Part shown: positions 27,361 to 40,000 of the stretch, piece after piece
Layout of the letters: every line of letters starts with the position of its first letter
Position numbering within the stretch: position 1 is the stretch's first letter
From: Leptasterias polaris
Taxonomy: Eukaryota; Echinodermata; Asteroidea; Forcipulatida; Asteriidae
Direction: 5' to 3'
NCBI GenBank assembly: GCA_037783415.1
Contig: JAZGTN010000023.1
Coordinates: 720,501 to 784,500 of the forward strand
Length of the DNA: 64,000 nt
Notes under the pieces: model-generated
Database searches by the model: none
What the model was told of the DNA's origin: nothing
Seen by the model: the letters and a program-made list of their open reading frames with translations, nothing else
Made by a program: the position numbers and the translations under genes

Positions 27361-30300
27361 ATGGCTGCATACCACTGGTTGACTCCCAGTCGTCTTCTAG
27401 CCTTCATTCTTACCTTCACAATCATCAGCTTCATCCTTTTCTCTCTGAGTGATGACTGCACTTGTGCAACCATCGACACATTGGTGCGAAAAGTCAGACA
27501 GTTACAGGAAGAGATAAGAACAAAAGATGACATTCTTTTAAGTCAGAAGTCTTCATCATCAAGAAAAGACAAATTAGATCAAAGAGAAAGGGAAGAGCAA
27601 GGATGGGATCCACATGTTCTTTGCATCATGGTTCCATTTAGAAACCGTTTTGAAGAGTTGATGGAATTTCTTCCTTATATGGACAAATTTTTATCTCATC
27701 AGATGGTCAAACATAGATTTTATGTCATCAATCAAATAGACACACACAGGTGAGTTTCACGTTCCGTCTTGGCAATTTTTTTTCATTTGGCAAAACTTCG
27801 GGCCGTTTTCAAACCTCAACCTGGGATTGGGGCCCAACTTAGCCTCTGTCATCAATTTTGGAGCGGTGTTCACTTTGCATGGTGTTTCAGACACTCTAAT
27901 GAAGCCGGAGACGGAGCCTAAGCCCAGGTTTGGGAAAACACCAGCAGACAGCTCAACAGAGGTCAAAGTTTAAAGTCATTTGTACAGATACTTAAGTTCT
28001 ATTTTCCCCATTTTAAAATTGTCTTTTTGCTTTTCATCCTGGGTGAAGATTTAACAGAGCGTCACTTCTCAATGCTGGGTTTAAGGAGATGAGTGAAGAT
28101 TGCAGTTATATAGCATTACATGATGTAGACTTACTCCCTCGTAATCCCGCCATTAGTTACCATTATAACAATGTGCTATATGGACCTCATCACGTCTCAT
28201 CACCAGAACTTCATCCCAAGTATGATTATGAGAAATTTATTGGAGGGATAATGCTGATGACATGTGAACAGTTCGAGAAGGTAATGAAGATTAATTAAAG
28301 GGGCTGTGTCGTCATGATCAAAGCAGGCCCAGGGCCTTATATGGAATGATGGACTGTCACCCAGTTACTGCATGCGCACACCCTCCTACCATATCATCTA
28401 TGGAGATTGCGTGTGCAGTAACTGGGTGAGAGTTCATAAATCCATACAGCCACAGGTCTGCTTTGATCATGACTACACAGCCCTTTAATATCAAACTAAT
28501 GTTTCTTGCCTAATACTTGCATTAATGGTCTCAATTTATTTTAATTTAATTTAATTTAAAATCTTTCTGGTAATGAAATCAAGGAACTCTCAAAAGCGAC
28601 CATCACTGTAATTCCTAGGCCTGAAGAAACTTGTGTATAGAAGACGGTCAAGTTTAAATGTTTTGGGGACTTGAACCTACAACCTCCGGATTAACAAGCC
28701 GGCGCTCTACCAATTGAGCTATATAGCCCTCATGTTGGCAGTCTCCCTATTTTGTCTATATCTTTGTTCGGGGTTGCCAGTCAGAAGCCAAATATTTAAA
28801 TGTGGGGAAAATCCTTGTAAGCAAGGCGGGATTGAAAACTCAATATTCATGGGAGGCTTTGTGCAAGACTCTACAGAGGTGAAATACTGGGCAAGAAACT
28901 ACCAAGCCAACGTTATCCCCCTGATTTATGCCACTCAGTGTGGTTGTAGAATGTTTCTCCCTTGCTTTCATTTGTGGTTCTCTTTGGTGTAATTTTGCAT
29001 TTGTAATACATGTATATTATTGCTATCGTTTTATTTCTGATAAGACCAAGCATGATGTTCTTCCTACTTAAGTCTGATTTCTGATTTTTTTGCCATCATA
29101 AAAAACATCAAAATTGTTATTAAATAGCCTGAACAGTGACAAGTACCTGAGTAAATAGAATTAGATGTTGCTTACCAACCAAGTACCTGAGTAAATAGAA
29201 TTAGATGTTGTTTGCTTACCAACCAAAAGAACCTACACTTGTAGGGTATGAGTGCAAAAAATAGTTAATGACCCTAGCAGAGTCTTTCTCGAAGGCTAAA
29301 TGACATTCAGAACACACACAAACGTGTACCGGTACAGAAGTGTAGCAGAAGCAGTCAAGTGGCTGCTTCTGTTACACTTGTTTATGTGTGTTCTGATGTC
29401 ATTTAGTCTTCAAGAAAGACTCTGCTAGGGTCGAAGCTTCAGGCTATTGCAAGTATACCTGTAAGACCATTAAGAAACTGTATCTGTTCACTTCTTTAAA
29501 CAAACGTTTGGTCAGGTTAATCAAATACTGCAAAAGACAAATACCGGTAGTCAAATTGTATTTATTTGATGTGTTATCCACAATATAAACCAGAGTATTA
29601 TTGTTTACTTTTCCTTTCTTGACAGTTAAATGGTTTATCAAATCGATTTTGGGGCTGGGGTAGAGAGGACGATGAGCTTTATATGAGGATAACAGAAGCA
29701 AAAATGACGGTAAGTGATTGGAATAATTATTCATCAATACCTCGGACCATTTAAGCAGTCCTGCTGGTTGAAAGGTGGTCACATGACCATGTTTACCTGG
29801 TATTAAATGGCTGATAAAGACATAGCTTGAGCAATTTAAGACCAGTTAGCTAAAGCTTGTTTGGCATTCATAACCATACACATGTTGGTGCGCAAGCTTA
29901 AGTCGCTGCTAATAATGCACAATGCAATAAACATTTACTGTAACGTGTGCTTACAACCATTCAGCGTTTTGTGCAATTTGACCTTCGGCAAAACAGCCTG
30001 AGGACAGGAATTGAACAATTATCATAAAACAATTTCATTTTAAACAGCTGTTTAGGACCTCTTCACCACTCTTTTATTCCTGTACTATTACCTCTTGCAA
30101 GGTTATCAAACATTAAATCATAAATGTGCAAGTAGCGTTATACTGGAGTGTCAAACCTGACTGCCCAGCACTCAAATACTTGTGAGAGGAAAGTCTAAGC
30201 GCTTACTTATGCGATGCAAATATTGCTTACATGTTCTCAAATAAAACTTGCGTTACTGTGTTTTGATTTCCCAGATTTCTAGACCTGAGGGGATTGCTAC

Positions 30301-31294
30301 TGGCAGGAAAACATTTTATCACATTCATGATAAGAAGAAACGAAAGAGAGATATGAAGAGATTAGGAAACCAGCATAAAGTAAGTATCTATGAAAGATAT
30401 AAAGAGATTAGGAAACAGCTTAGAGCAAGGATCAGAGAAAGATATGAAGAGAGTAGGAATTGACACTAGTGTCCTTGAACAAGACACTTTGGAGAGGACA
30501 TAAAGCGGTTTCTCCCATGTGTTATGTGCATTTGTTTTGGGCAAGGTTGGCTGCTGATTGCGCCACAGCACCTTGTAATCACCTTACAAGGTTCTGCATA
30601 CTTGTCTCAAATACGATGCAAATTTCAGCGCCATGAGCAACCATCTGTTGTGGATATCATTTCTTTACAAATTTTTATCGTTATCATTAATTATAATTTG
30701 GTTTTTTCCCATACACCAATGTTTTTTAAGCACTGTATACTGGTGCTTTCCCAAGTTCTGTGAAAACAATCCACAGGCAAATCACTCGGGTGCGATTCAA
30801 ACTCACAGCTTTTGCATTGCTAGAGCAGATGTCTTACAACTAGACCACCGAGCTAGCCCTGTGGCTTGAGGCAGTTCAAATCCTATGTTCTAACGGGGTA
30901 CCTCAACAATTCAATAGATGTTAATTTTGCATCATGGATAAAGAATACAATTTGGTTTTTACCCTTACACCGATGTGTGCTAAGCACTGTATACTCAGTG
31001 CTTTCCCGAGTTCTGTAGACAAAATCTACAGGCAAATCACTCTGGCTGGATTCGAACCAAGACTTTTACATTGCTAGAGCAGATGTCTTACTTACTTTCT
31101 TTCATTAATTGATAATTTGTCTAATTTTTGTCACCTAGGAATCCTTCAAACGGGATCCAGAGACAGGGTTAGACAATGTCCAGTATAGTGTCCGTAGTAC
31201 ACAAGAACTAACTGTCAATGGATCGGAAGGAACATTACTTCATGTGATGATAGAATGTGATGTTACCATTACGCCATGGTGTGATGATGCTTAA
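27361..31294 (+). CDS. B4GALT7: beta-1,4-galactosyltransferase 7 (xylosylprotein 4-beta-galactosyltransferase)
   Basis: The enzyme adds the first galactose to xylose on proteoglycan core proteins, the second step of the glycosaminoglycan linker, in the Golgi. Exons: 27361-27749, 28049-28280, 29626-29709, 30275-30379, 31139-31294. All junctions are GT-AG and in phase, giving 321 aa (human is 327). Seen in the protein: a type II signal anchor at residues 12-29; a Lys/Glu/Ser stem; VPFRNR at the start of the catalytic domain; the metal-binding DVD at 155-157 inside HDVDLLP; the family signature [10 protein letters not shown] at 215-224; HIHD at 251-254; and a C-terminal PWC like the human protein. 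An acceptor-like TTCTTCAG about 30 bp before the ATG suggests a separate non-coding first exon. Introns carry several MITEs and SINEs. The model is complete, with no broken residue seen. This is a family-level identification with high confidence. Confidence 0.96.
27792..27945. mobile_element. foldback element related to 49090-49227
   Basis: In intron 1 of the galactosyltransferase gene. The left arm CCGTTTTCAAACCTCAACC and right arm AGCCCAGGTTTGGGAAAAC are imperfect inverses, and GCCGGAGACGGAGCCTAAGCC matches the other copy's CCGTCTCCGG motif. Confidence 0.55.
28299..28484. mobile_element. 186-bp TTAA-flanked MITE
   Basis: In intron 2 of the galactosyltransferase gene. TTAA lies at 28295-28298 and 28485-28488. 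The ends AGGGGCTGTGTCGTCATGA and the inverse of AGGGCTGTGTAGTCATGA are matched, and the inner part (CACCCAGTTACTGC ... GCAGTAACTGGGTG) is also inverted. No ORF. Confidence 0.8.
28665..28800 (-). mobile_element. tRNA-derived repeat, minus orientation
   Basis: Read on the minus strand: GGGCTATATAGCTCAATTGG (A box), GAGCGCCGGCTTGTTAATCC, GTAGGTTCAAGTCCCC (B box). Followed downstream in the plus coordinate by the family body, CTCCCTATTTTGT and GTTCGGGGTTGCCAGTCAGAAGCC. Same family as 42424-44560 and 59278-59795. In intron 2 of the galactosyltransferase gene. Confidence 0.8.
29270..29432. mobile_element. 163-bp foldback element
   Basis: Long near-perfect inverted arms begin GACCCTAGCAGAGTCTTTCT and end in its inverse, running through AAATGACAT and CAGAACACACA to a short centre. 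Just upstream, about 29148-29225, a 36-40 bp segment (TACCTGAGTAAATAGAATTA) is tandemly duplicated. Located in intron 2 of the galactosyltransferase gene. Confidence 0.8.
30715..30872 (-). mobile_element. tRNA-derived SINE, second family, copy 1
   Basis: On the minus strand: GGGCTAGCTCGGTGGTCTAG (A box), ACATCTGCTCTAGCAATGC, GTGAGTTTGAATCGCACCC (B box), followed by a body with CCTGTGGATTG and AGCACCAGTATACAGTGC. In intron 4 of the galactosyltransferase gene. Confidence 0.75.
30954..31096 (-). mobile_element. tRNA-derived SINE, second family, copy 2 (truncated head)
   Basis: Aligns by eye with 30715-30872: shared AAGCACTGTATACT, GGCAAATCACTC and CATTGCTAGAGCAGATGTCT, and the B box GGTTCGAATCCAGCC on the minus strand. 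The A-box end is missing, and the copy stops about 40 bp before galactosyltransferase exon 5. Confidence 0.75.
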
Positions 31295-31644
31295 ACACAA
31301 GACACTGTCCTGGCATATCTTGCTCAAACTATCTTGGATGCTTGAACTACGCGGAGTTTCTCTTGAGCTTGATATAAGACATCCAGAATGGAGATAAGGT
31401 TTCTACACTGATCTTCCTGTCAGGCTTGAAATGTTGTGTCTTCCCATCTTCCATTAAGGTTTGGATTGACACTCTTACCATGTCTAGTCATTACCCAGGG
31501 TTCAATGTCATAGAGGTGCTTAACATTTTTCTCCTAAGCACAAATGAGCAGAATGCCAGATGGTACATGTGAAATGGTATTTTGGCTGGTAACTTTATTC
31601 TGGTAAGCATAATGTCGTTGTGCTTAGCTACTTTTTGTGCTTAA

Positions 31645-31981
31645 AGGTAGGGTCTTAGATTGGTAAATACTCCAAAAAGTAATGGCCATAAAAACTTACT
31701 TGGTGAGAAGCACTGCAACTGTTGGTAGTATAAACTATTTTGAGAAAGGATTTCCTTCAAAGTAATATGGTTTGGATAATTTTTCATCTGCGGCCAGAAA
31801 TTGCTGTTGGTTTCTCGCTGTCACCTCACTAAACATAGATGGATTTGATGTTCTTGTGGAAATTCTGCGGCAGCTGAAACTTGCACATGTGACTTTTATT
31901 GTATCTTTCTTTATAATTTTGCCCATAAATCAGCGTTACATTGACAAAAACCAATCTATGACCCGACCTATGACCCGACCT
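31645..31981. mobile_element. 337-bp TTAA-flanked MITE
   Basis: TTAA is at 31641-31644 and 31982-31985. The ends are AGGTAGGGTC and the inverse of AGGTCGGGTC. The interior (CATAAAAACTTACTTGGTGAG) resembles parts of the 368-bp element, so the two may be related. It lies 3' of the galactosyltransferase stop codon, possibly in its 3' UTR. Confidence 0.65.
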
Positions 31982-33394
31982 TTAAGCAGCTCTATGTAAT
32001 TGGGACCAGGTTTTAACATTGGTGCTCACAAACCATCTAATTTGTTTTATCGGAAAATTACCATTTCTTGGGATCAGTTGCCTACAAGAGAAAAAAATGC
32101 CAGGTGCCCTGAAAGATAGACAGGCATTATTTATTTTTTGTGTAAAACCATGGATGCATCCATAAATATAATTAAATTATCCAACCACTCTTCCTTGCCT
32201 TATAACCTGAAAGAATATTTTGAGTTAAGAGGTATTTTGAAGAAAATGTTGATATATTCAAAAAGACAAGCAATAATAATTGTCAAACATCTGTAGGAAG
32301 TGAAGTTTTAAAGACTATATTTATTGTCCCTTTTAAAGGCACTGCACTTAAAATGCACCCATAAACTTGAAGTTGAATTGATAATAATGAAAAAAAAAAA
32401 CTACTTAAGCTGCCGAACTCTTGCTGAATCATGTGTGTTTTGAGCAGAAGTAACTTAAGTTTATTGATTGCTAATAACATTTGATTTTGTAGCACAAACT
32501 GAATTGACAAAATGGGGGGAGTTTTGAGCTTATGGATATAACTGTTCCAATGTAGACCAAGCTCTTAAACAGTTGGTATAGAATCAATTATTTCAAAGGC
32601 AACTCAACTTAATAATGTATTTTTGTAACAATTATCTGATTTATTATTGTTATGTTAACTGTTGCGATGTTTTACTTAAATTTTATTTTTATTTTTATAA
32701 AGTCAAAGTTGGTTTGAGTTTAATACAGCTGGAGGAAGCTGATATAAATGTACGTAAACATTAAGTCATTTAGTATTTAATCAATCATTTACCGCTGTAC
32801 ACTGTAGGTGAATTTTGAGACAACTCCACCGCCGCCGGCCAAGTTCGCCCACCAGGGGTCGATTTCACAAAGCACTAAGATTCATCTTAAGACGAGTTAT
32901 CAGTATTACCATAGTTCTCCCACCAGGTCAAGTTCCTTTTATTTATTTTGGATTGAGTGCAGAAGAAGGCAAATGTTAGCACTACTTCTATTCTCTTTGT
33001 TGGTGGATTGTTTGTGTAATACTCAAATAAACAACACAGGGTCAAAAGTTACTTGTGTGTGTATGGTGTATTTTTGACAAGTAAACTTGCATCCCAACAG
33101 TCAGTTAGTGGTTGCCCACAGAGATAAAAGAAACAGTTATCCTACATGTATCACATGGTTTCAATTAATTTTTTAACGGATATAAGGCAACTTAACAAAA
33201 TGCTTCCATAAAACTTTTCCACATACATTAATTTACCGAATGGGAAAATGTTATCTTTTGCAAAATTTAAGTTTTACAAAAGTCGCAATTGTTTTTACTC
33301 GAGATGCATCAGTGTAAAGAAAGAATCAAGGCAAAAAACCTAACAGAGGGAGTGGTTAAATGTAAATTAAAAGTTAAGAATTGTTATTAAATTT

Positions 33395-33925
33395 CCCCCC
33401 CCCCACCTCCACCCCCCCACCACCCTCCCCCCCACCACCACCACCCCCACCTCCCACCACCTCCCCCCACCCCACCACCTCCCCCCACCCCACCACCTCC
33501 CCCCACCCCACCACCTCCCCCCACCCCACCACCTCCCCCCACCCCACCACCTCCCCCCACCCCACCACCTCCCCCCACCCCACCACCTCCCCCCACCCCA
33601 CCACCTCCCCCCACCCCACCACCACCCCCCACCCCACCACCACCACCCCCCCACCACCACCACCTCCCCACCACCACCACCTCCCCACCCCACAACCACC
33701 ACCACCACCACCACCACCACCCCCACCACCACCACCACCCCCCCACCACCACCACCACCACCACCCCCCCACCACCACCCCCCCCTCCCCCACCACCCCC
33801 CCACCACCACCCCCACCACCACCCCCCCCCCCACCATGCCCCCACCACCACCCCCCCCCCCCCCCCCCCCCACCACCACCCCACCACCCCCCCCCACCAC
33901 CCCCACCCCCCACCACCCCCACCCC
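33395..33925. repeat. C-rich satellite (CCCCCCACCCCACCACCT)n and CCACCA-type repeats
   Basis: About 530 bp of almost pure C and A with occasional T. From about 33465 to 33615 the 18-bp unit repeats roughly 8-9 times; the rest is irregular CCA/CCCCA. The Pro/Thr/His and Gly/Trp/Val open frames through it are artefacts. The minus strand is G-rich and could form quadruplexes. The array ends about 145 bp before the start codon of the HMG20-like gene, so it lies in or beside its promoter. Confidence 0.9.
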
Positions 33926-34071
33926 GAACACCCACAGAACAGTACATACAATTGGGGGCGCTGTTTCAATGTTGTCATTTTGACAAAAATGCTTTAGCTG
34001 GTACGTGCGCATACAGTTAACTAGATCGATGATTATCTAGATGGAGGGGACCATGCAAGACTGATGTCAAC

Positions 34072-37000
34072 ATGAATAATGAAACTACGGAAGAGCTGAC
34101 AGAAAATCCCGCGATTTTAGGTGTTCCCGCAGAGCAATTTCGTCTCAGAGTTGTCACAAATGAACAAGGGAAGCAAGAATATCAGGTGGTCAAATTGGAG
34201 ACCACCGGGAACTCTGGTATGGTGATGTCAAATGTTCCAGTGACCTTGCCTGAAAATGTCACCATGCACGTTGACCATGCTGGAAGGTAGCTATAAGTAC
34301 TGTATTTCCGACAGCTTGGATTAATTTTACCATACTCATGCGCTTGTGTTGTAATGTTACTGTTACCATTCTCTAGGCAATAGCATAAACATGATGATGT
34401 ATATACAAGTGTTTATATTTTTAATTTTTGAGTTTTTAATACTTTTAGTTTTAAAGGTTGAAAGATGACTCATATATATACAATGATATAGTTCTAGGTC
34501 TACGTCTATAGGACTCTTTTTAGGAGTAGGCCGCGCCTATTAGTATTAAAGTATATGTGTCTCTTGTAAGTTGTATTGTTTCTGTTTGTTTATTCTTGTT
34601 TTGTATTTTAACTGTGTTTGATGACAAATAAATAATAGTCATCCTTTTCACTCATTTAGTGCTTTCCTGTTCTAGAGTCCTATAAGTTATCATACAAGTG
34701 CGAGTGGAATACGGAAAAATATAGCGCTTCTGCGTCCCATATCCAACGAGGCCGAAGGGCGAGTTGGATATGGAATGCAGACACGCTCTATTTTTTCGTA
34801 TTCCACGAGCGCGCTTGTGATCATGAATTTATCTTCAAGCAAACTTGACGCAAGGTAATGATGGATGACGCACCGCTCTGTACACATACGGATGAAAAAA
34901 AGTGCCAAACACATTCACGTCAAAATACAGTTCCCGGCCTTTCCTTTATTGCAACCTACACCCTGAAGAAGGACACTTCTTTGCGTACGCCATTCTGAAA
35001 TTGAAAGTGAGCCGCAACGGGAACGTAACGATTGTGCACGCAATGCATGTGACGATCAGCATTGGACGCAAACGCGCCACTTATAAGCTGTACGTTTTGC
35101 ATATAGCTTAATAAAAGCGCAATACGCGGAGTTAGAACACACAATACGCAGGGTGTGATATGGGCCGTGCGATATACTATGTCACACTCCTTATTGCTAT
35201 GGATCGACCAATCAGAATCAAGATAATTAGTATTATTACTACGCCTGTGCTAGTTCGATGACATGAACAATTAAGAGTCCTGTACAAGAAAAAACTTCAA
35301 GGCGTCAGGCGTCCGCATGTCATTGTCATTAAATAAATAGAGACAAATCCGAAATGTTGTTCAGGCCTTAAAAACGTCTGGCGTAAGTCTGTCCAATCAA
35401 TTGCATAAAAACATCATCCAACCATAGAGCAAGGCTTGCTCTATGATCCAGCCAACGTGAAGGGGTTTTAAATAGGGCTTAGACATGTTACTTTGTTAGA
35501 GGGCCTATAATCCCCAATATTAATACAACAATGTTGTATCCGCGACTGTAGTGCCACTTTATCTCCCTTGCCTTAATTTAGGTGAAATTTTTATGTATCC
35601 TTGTACCTGTCAGAAAGGTTGACGGAAAATAACTACAGAGAGGAATACAACATACTACAGGCACTTTACGAAGTATTAAAACTTTACAAAGTCTTGGCAA
35701 CTCTACTTGCTAAACACTATTTCAGTTCCTTTGTTTCTTCTACCTCCATGGTTCCTGATTGCACCAGAGTTTTTGCTGTGCTATGATATGTTTCCTTGAT
35801 TTTTCTTTTTTATAAATGTCAAATGTGATCATTTTCACCCCAATTGCTTAAGAGAAAACATTATTTTAGAAAGAGAAATATAGCCCAATACTAGCCATTC
35901 ATTTTTTTGGGTAGTCATGATAGTATAATTTGGGTCACACTTTTTTAAGATGATAAGGAAATAAGCTTATTATTGTAATAGTAATAGATCTTATTTATTT
36001 TTTCCTTCTCAAGATTAACACTGCAAGTGAGTGGTCCTATTGATGGCTTAGGTGACTTAGGAGGTGGCGGAGGTGGAGATGTTGTTACGTCACCAGCAGG
36101 AGTTGGAGAGATGCCAGCAGCCTTCAAGAAATCTTCACCAATGATGGTTATGACTGGTGCTGAAACACCCAGTATAAGAACATTAGATGGTGTGTTACAG
36201 ATGGGACGAGTGTCAAGTATTATGGGTAATGTGACAGACTGTCTACGGATAATGCCAGATGCTGATCCTCTAGATTGTATTAATGCTGCAATGCAGGTCA
36301 CATCAACAGTACCTTCTACAACCTCAACTAACACTAACTTTACTGATGTCATCGCAAACATCCAGGACTCTATGCAGCAAGAGAACAATCCTTGTGCCAT
36401 AAATCTTGCAGCTGTTCAGGCTACAGTTGGTAATGTTGGTTCAGCTACAGAGACTCTGACAGTTGGTGATTCGATGGTGACTTCAGAAGCTTTGATTGGT
36501 TCATCAGTCGGAACAATGACAGTTATGGCTAACATGAATTGGCCAACTGGGTCGGAGGTAGCATGCTCTCTCTCAGGCTCTGTACCAGTTGATCCCATAT
36601 CACTTCCATCACTTGTTAGTATCGGTGTGCCAAATGTTGAACTGACAACAACAGGTACAGTATTTCATTAAAACATTAATAAGTTAGGTTGTCAACCAGT
36701 TGAAGCTGGGATCCTCAATTTTTTCACTGACAGGATTATTTTCTCGGAATCACCAGATTATTTTGTTCTTTTAGAGTAATGCTAGCACAAGTAAACCCTG
36801 ACTTAACAAAGCCATGTGAACAAAGATTCTTTTTGAAGCACCAATATTGTTAGTGTCTCTTTTGAGAAAGTGTTTTCAAACACTTGTCAAGATCTTAAAA
36901 GATCTTGACACTCTGTGCTTGAGTGTACCAGCTGTGCTTTGCAATCCAAATAATTGAACTGCTCATTGAATGGTTCCTCTTGAATAGTGAAAGCTTTGTA

Positions 37001-40000
37001 ACAACTTTGTATTTGCTTGATATCTTAATTTGTGTATTATGGACACATCTCTGAATTTAGCATCTAGGAAGTTTGGCCCACGTGTGGCCTAATTCCTCCA
37101 ATATCCTCTTCTAATCCTCTTCTAATCCTCTTCTAATCCTCTTCTAATCCTCTTCCAATATCCTCTTCTAATCCTCTTCCAATATCCTCTTCCAATATCC
37201 TCTTCCAATATCCTCGTATGTCACTCCACACCAAATTGTTTGGACTGGGATAAGATTGGTATCCCTGAACCTGAACCTTGACCCAGTCCTTCTGAACCTT
37301 GACCTTGACCCAGTCCTTCTGAATCCTTCACTTTGGCAATTTGGATATAGAAGGATTTGGGAATGTTGAGCTTTTGGTGTGTTTGTTTTTGTGAATCTGA
37401 ATTTCTCTTACCTTTTTCCTATTAACTAACATAAACAGTTCATAATATTTTCGTTCTTCAGATCAATCAAGCAATCTTCTAGTTCTTGAAGTTCCTAATA
37501 ATGATTTCTCATTCTTCAGGTCAGCTTGTGATTAGTCGAAGGTCATTAATGTTCTTGGATCAATCAAGCAATCTTCTAGTTCTTGAAGGTCCTAATAATG
37601 ATTTCGCATTCTGCAGGTCAGCTTGTGATTAGTCGAGGGTCATTAATGTACTCCGATCAATCAAGCAATCTTCTAGCTCTTGAACCTCCTGATTCTGATC
37701 GAACAATCAAACCAAACACAGCGGAGACTTCTGTTGGTGATCCTTCTGTCCAGGATGTAAACCAACCTGTTATTCAACCAAAGGTATCAGTCTACAATTA
37801 CAAAGGCAACAAGTTATTCAAAATGTATCTATTTAATTAATTAAAGGGAGCGAATATTCAGGCTGCACTGGCTTATAATTTAGTAAATGACATAAGGCCG
37901 GAATGGCACTGAACATGTGCAGTGACTGTATTTGGGAACTTTGAGTCACAAGATTGGCAGCTTGGTTTCCCAAAATGCAGTCTACTAATTTTGAAGATTG
38001 GGCTTGTGCTTATGGGCTATTCATTAATAAGTAGTTGCTTCTACAAGTATTCTTTCATAAGATGTGTAAACCTCCTCAGATAAACAGAAAGTTTCACGCC
38101 CATGAATAATATTTTTCTATTTTTTGTTCTTTGTCAAGGTCAAGAGAAAAGGTGGCTGGCCAAAAGGCAAGAAGAGAAAGACAGATTCTTTAAATGAATC
38201 TAATTTTCCTAAAGCTCCAACTACAGCGTGAGTATGAATTAATGTAACAATAATTATCACATTGTATTATTGGCTGCATAACCAGTTATTCCCTGACAAA
38301 AAAATGTCACTGTTTTGTACCTGAAAAAATTCTTATATGGAAGTAGTTTATTAATGTAATAGCTTCGGTACTTGAAGATTCTTTTGAGCAAGATGACAGT
38401 ACTCTTCAACAAGAGAAGCAACAAAGAGGTCATATCCCAGGATGAGGTTACAGGGTACTTCAAACAGAAATAATCAAAAAAGGTTTTTAAAACTGTAGAT
38501 AGAATTCTTGACATGAGGCAGAATTTTGTTTCAATCCCGAGGACCAGCTATGTCTGCAATACTTGGTGTTTTTAATAAAGTAGATGTGCTTGTTGTACTG
38601 TTTGTGTGTAAATTCAGCTTTTTGAAAACATACCTGTGTTTACCTTTTTATAATTCAACACCCTCTTTATCTGTTTTTTTTACTGTAATCTGTTATCTTT
38701 GTAAAATTGACTTGTTTAGCCTTGGGACGATAGTCCAATTGTTTTTTATTTGTACAATAAACAGTACAGTAAACCAAGTTGAATTGAATTGAATTTGAAT
38801 CATTGTACATTCATCTTTTCAGTTATTCCTCATTTCTCAATGAGCAACTTCAGCAGACCAAGAAGAAGCATGCTAAGAAACCCTTCCCAGAGATCATTAA
38901 GATATTGGGTGCCATGTGGACCAAAATGACGATAGAGGAGAAAAAGGTATCTTGTAGCTCTGGTTATTTCATTGATCACTGAACCAAGCCATTCTCAGAT
39001 CTGTAAGATTGAAGTTAGTTTGTTTTATTGAGCAATTTCCCTACTATGTAACAAACTATCGATGGGAAATACCCATGCTTGCACTATTTGGTTTTTGTAA
39101 TTGCTTTATTGTTTTAATCCTAGACATATGCAATAAAACTAATCTGTGAAAATTTCATTTCAAAAGGTGGTAGCAATTTTAGATTTCGCCGAAAATCTGG
39201 AGTGGTTATATCAATGCAGGAAGAATCTGTAACTGGAATACACACTTTATAGTTATAGTTACTTCTTACTTTCAACACCATGCAAAGCTTCAAACACCAC
39301 TTACTCTGAGAAACGTTTCACGCATAAAACATTTCTTAACCCTCCTACTGCCAACACAATTTGTTATTGAGTTGACTGACCATTCAAAACCATTTGGTCG
39401 AATGGTTTTGAGTGGTGAGCTAACTGTGTATAGAGTAGACCGCCTGAATGGTTTCAAATGGTATGTCAGCTTATCTATAGCCCAGTATGGGTACTTTCAA
39501 ATGGTAGCACAGGTGTCCCTTAAATTTGTTTGGAAATTTATAAGTATAAACTTACTTTCATTGATAACTAAACTTAGGCCTACTTTTCTTAGTTCTTGAA
39601 ATAAAGTACAGTAAAGTATACTTCATGTAAATAGGAATAAGACCTTTGTGTTCAGTTGCCCATATACCATTAAAAACAAAGAAACTAAAAATGCAAGGAT
39701 GAAGGGTTCATACACAGAAATAGCTAATCTTTCTGTGAATCCACTGAGCCAAAAGAAGAAATTAGACATGCTCCAAATACAAAACAAATGCCCCAAAATC
39801 AACCTTCCAGGAGTGCACAATTACTGTGCAGTACATTCACCATTCAAAACCATTTAGCCTTGGGGGGCATACCACAGTGCAGTGTATCCACCACTCAAAA
39901 CCATTTGAATGGTTGTGAATGGTGACACAGCTTATCATCAATACAGGTCAAATGGTACTGCCATGTGTGTACAAAAACAATTGGGTTGTAAACGTTAGTG

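Noticed and set aside
33367..33983. Open frames of about 200 codons on both strands, Pro/Thr/His-rich or Gly/Trp/Val-rich
   Set aside because: They are translations of a C/A satellite in several frames at once; no start context, splice sites or domain.
37520..37616. Use of the upstream duplicated acceptor as the normal exon 3 start
   Set aside because: The frame ends in TAG before the rest of exon 3, so the downstream acceptor at 37617 is the coding choice in the model.
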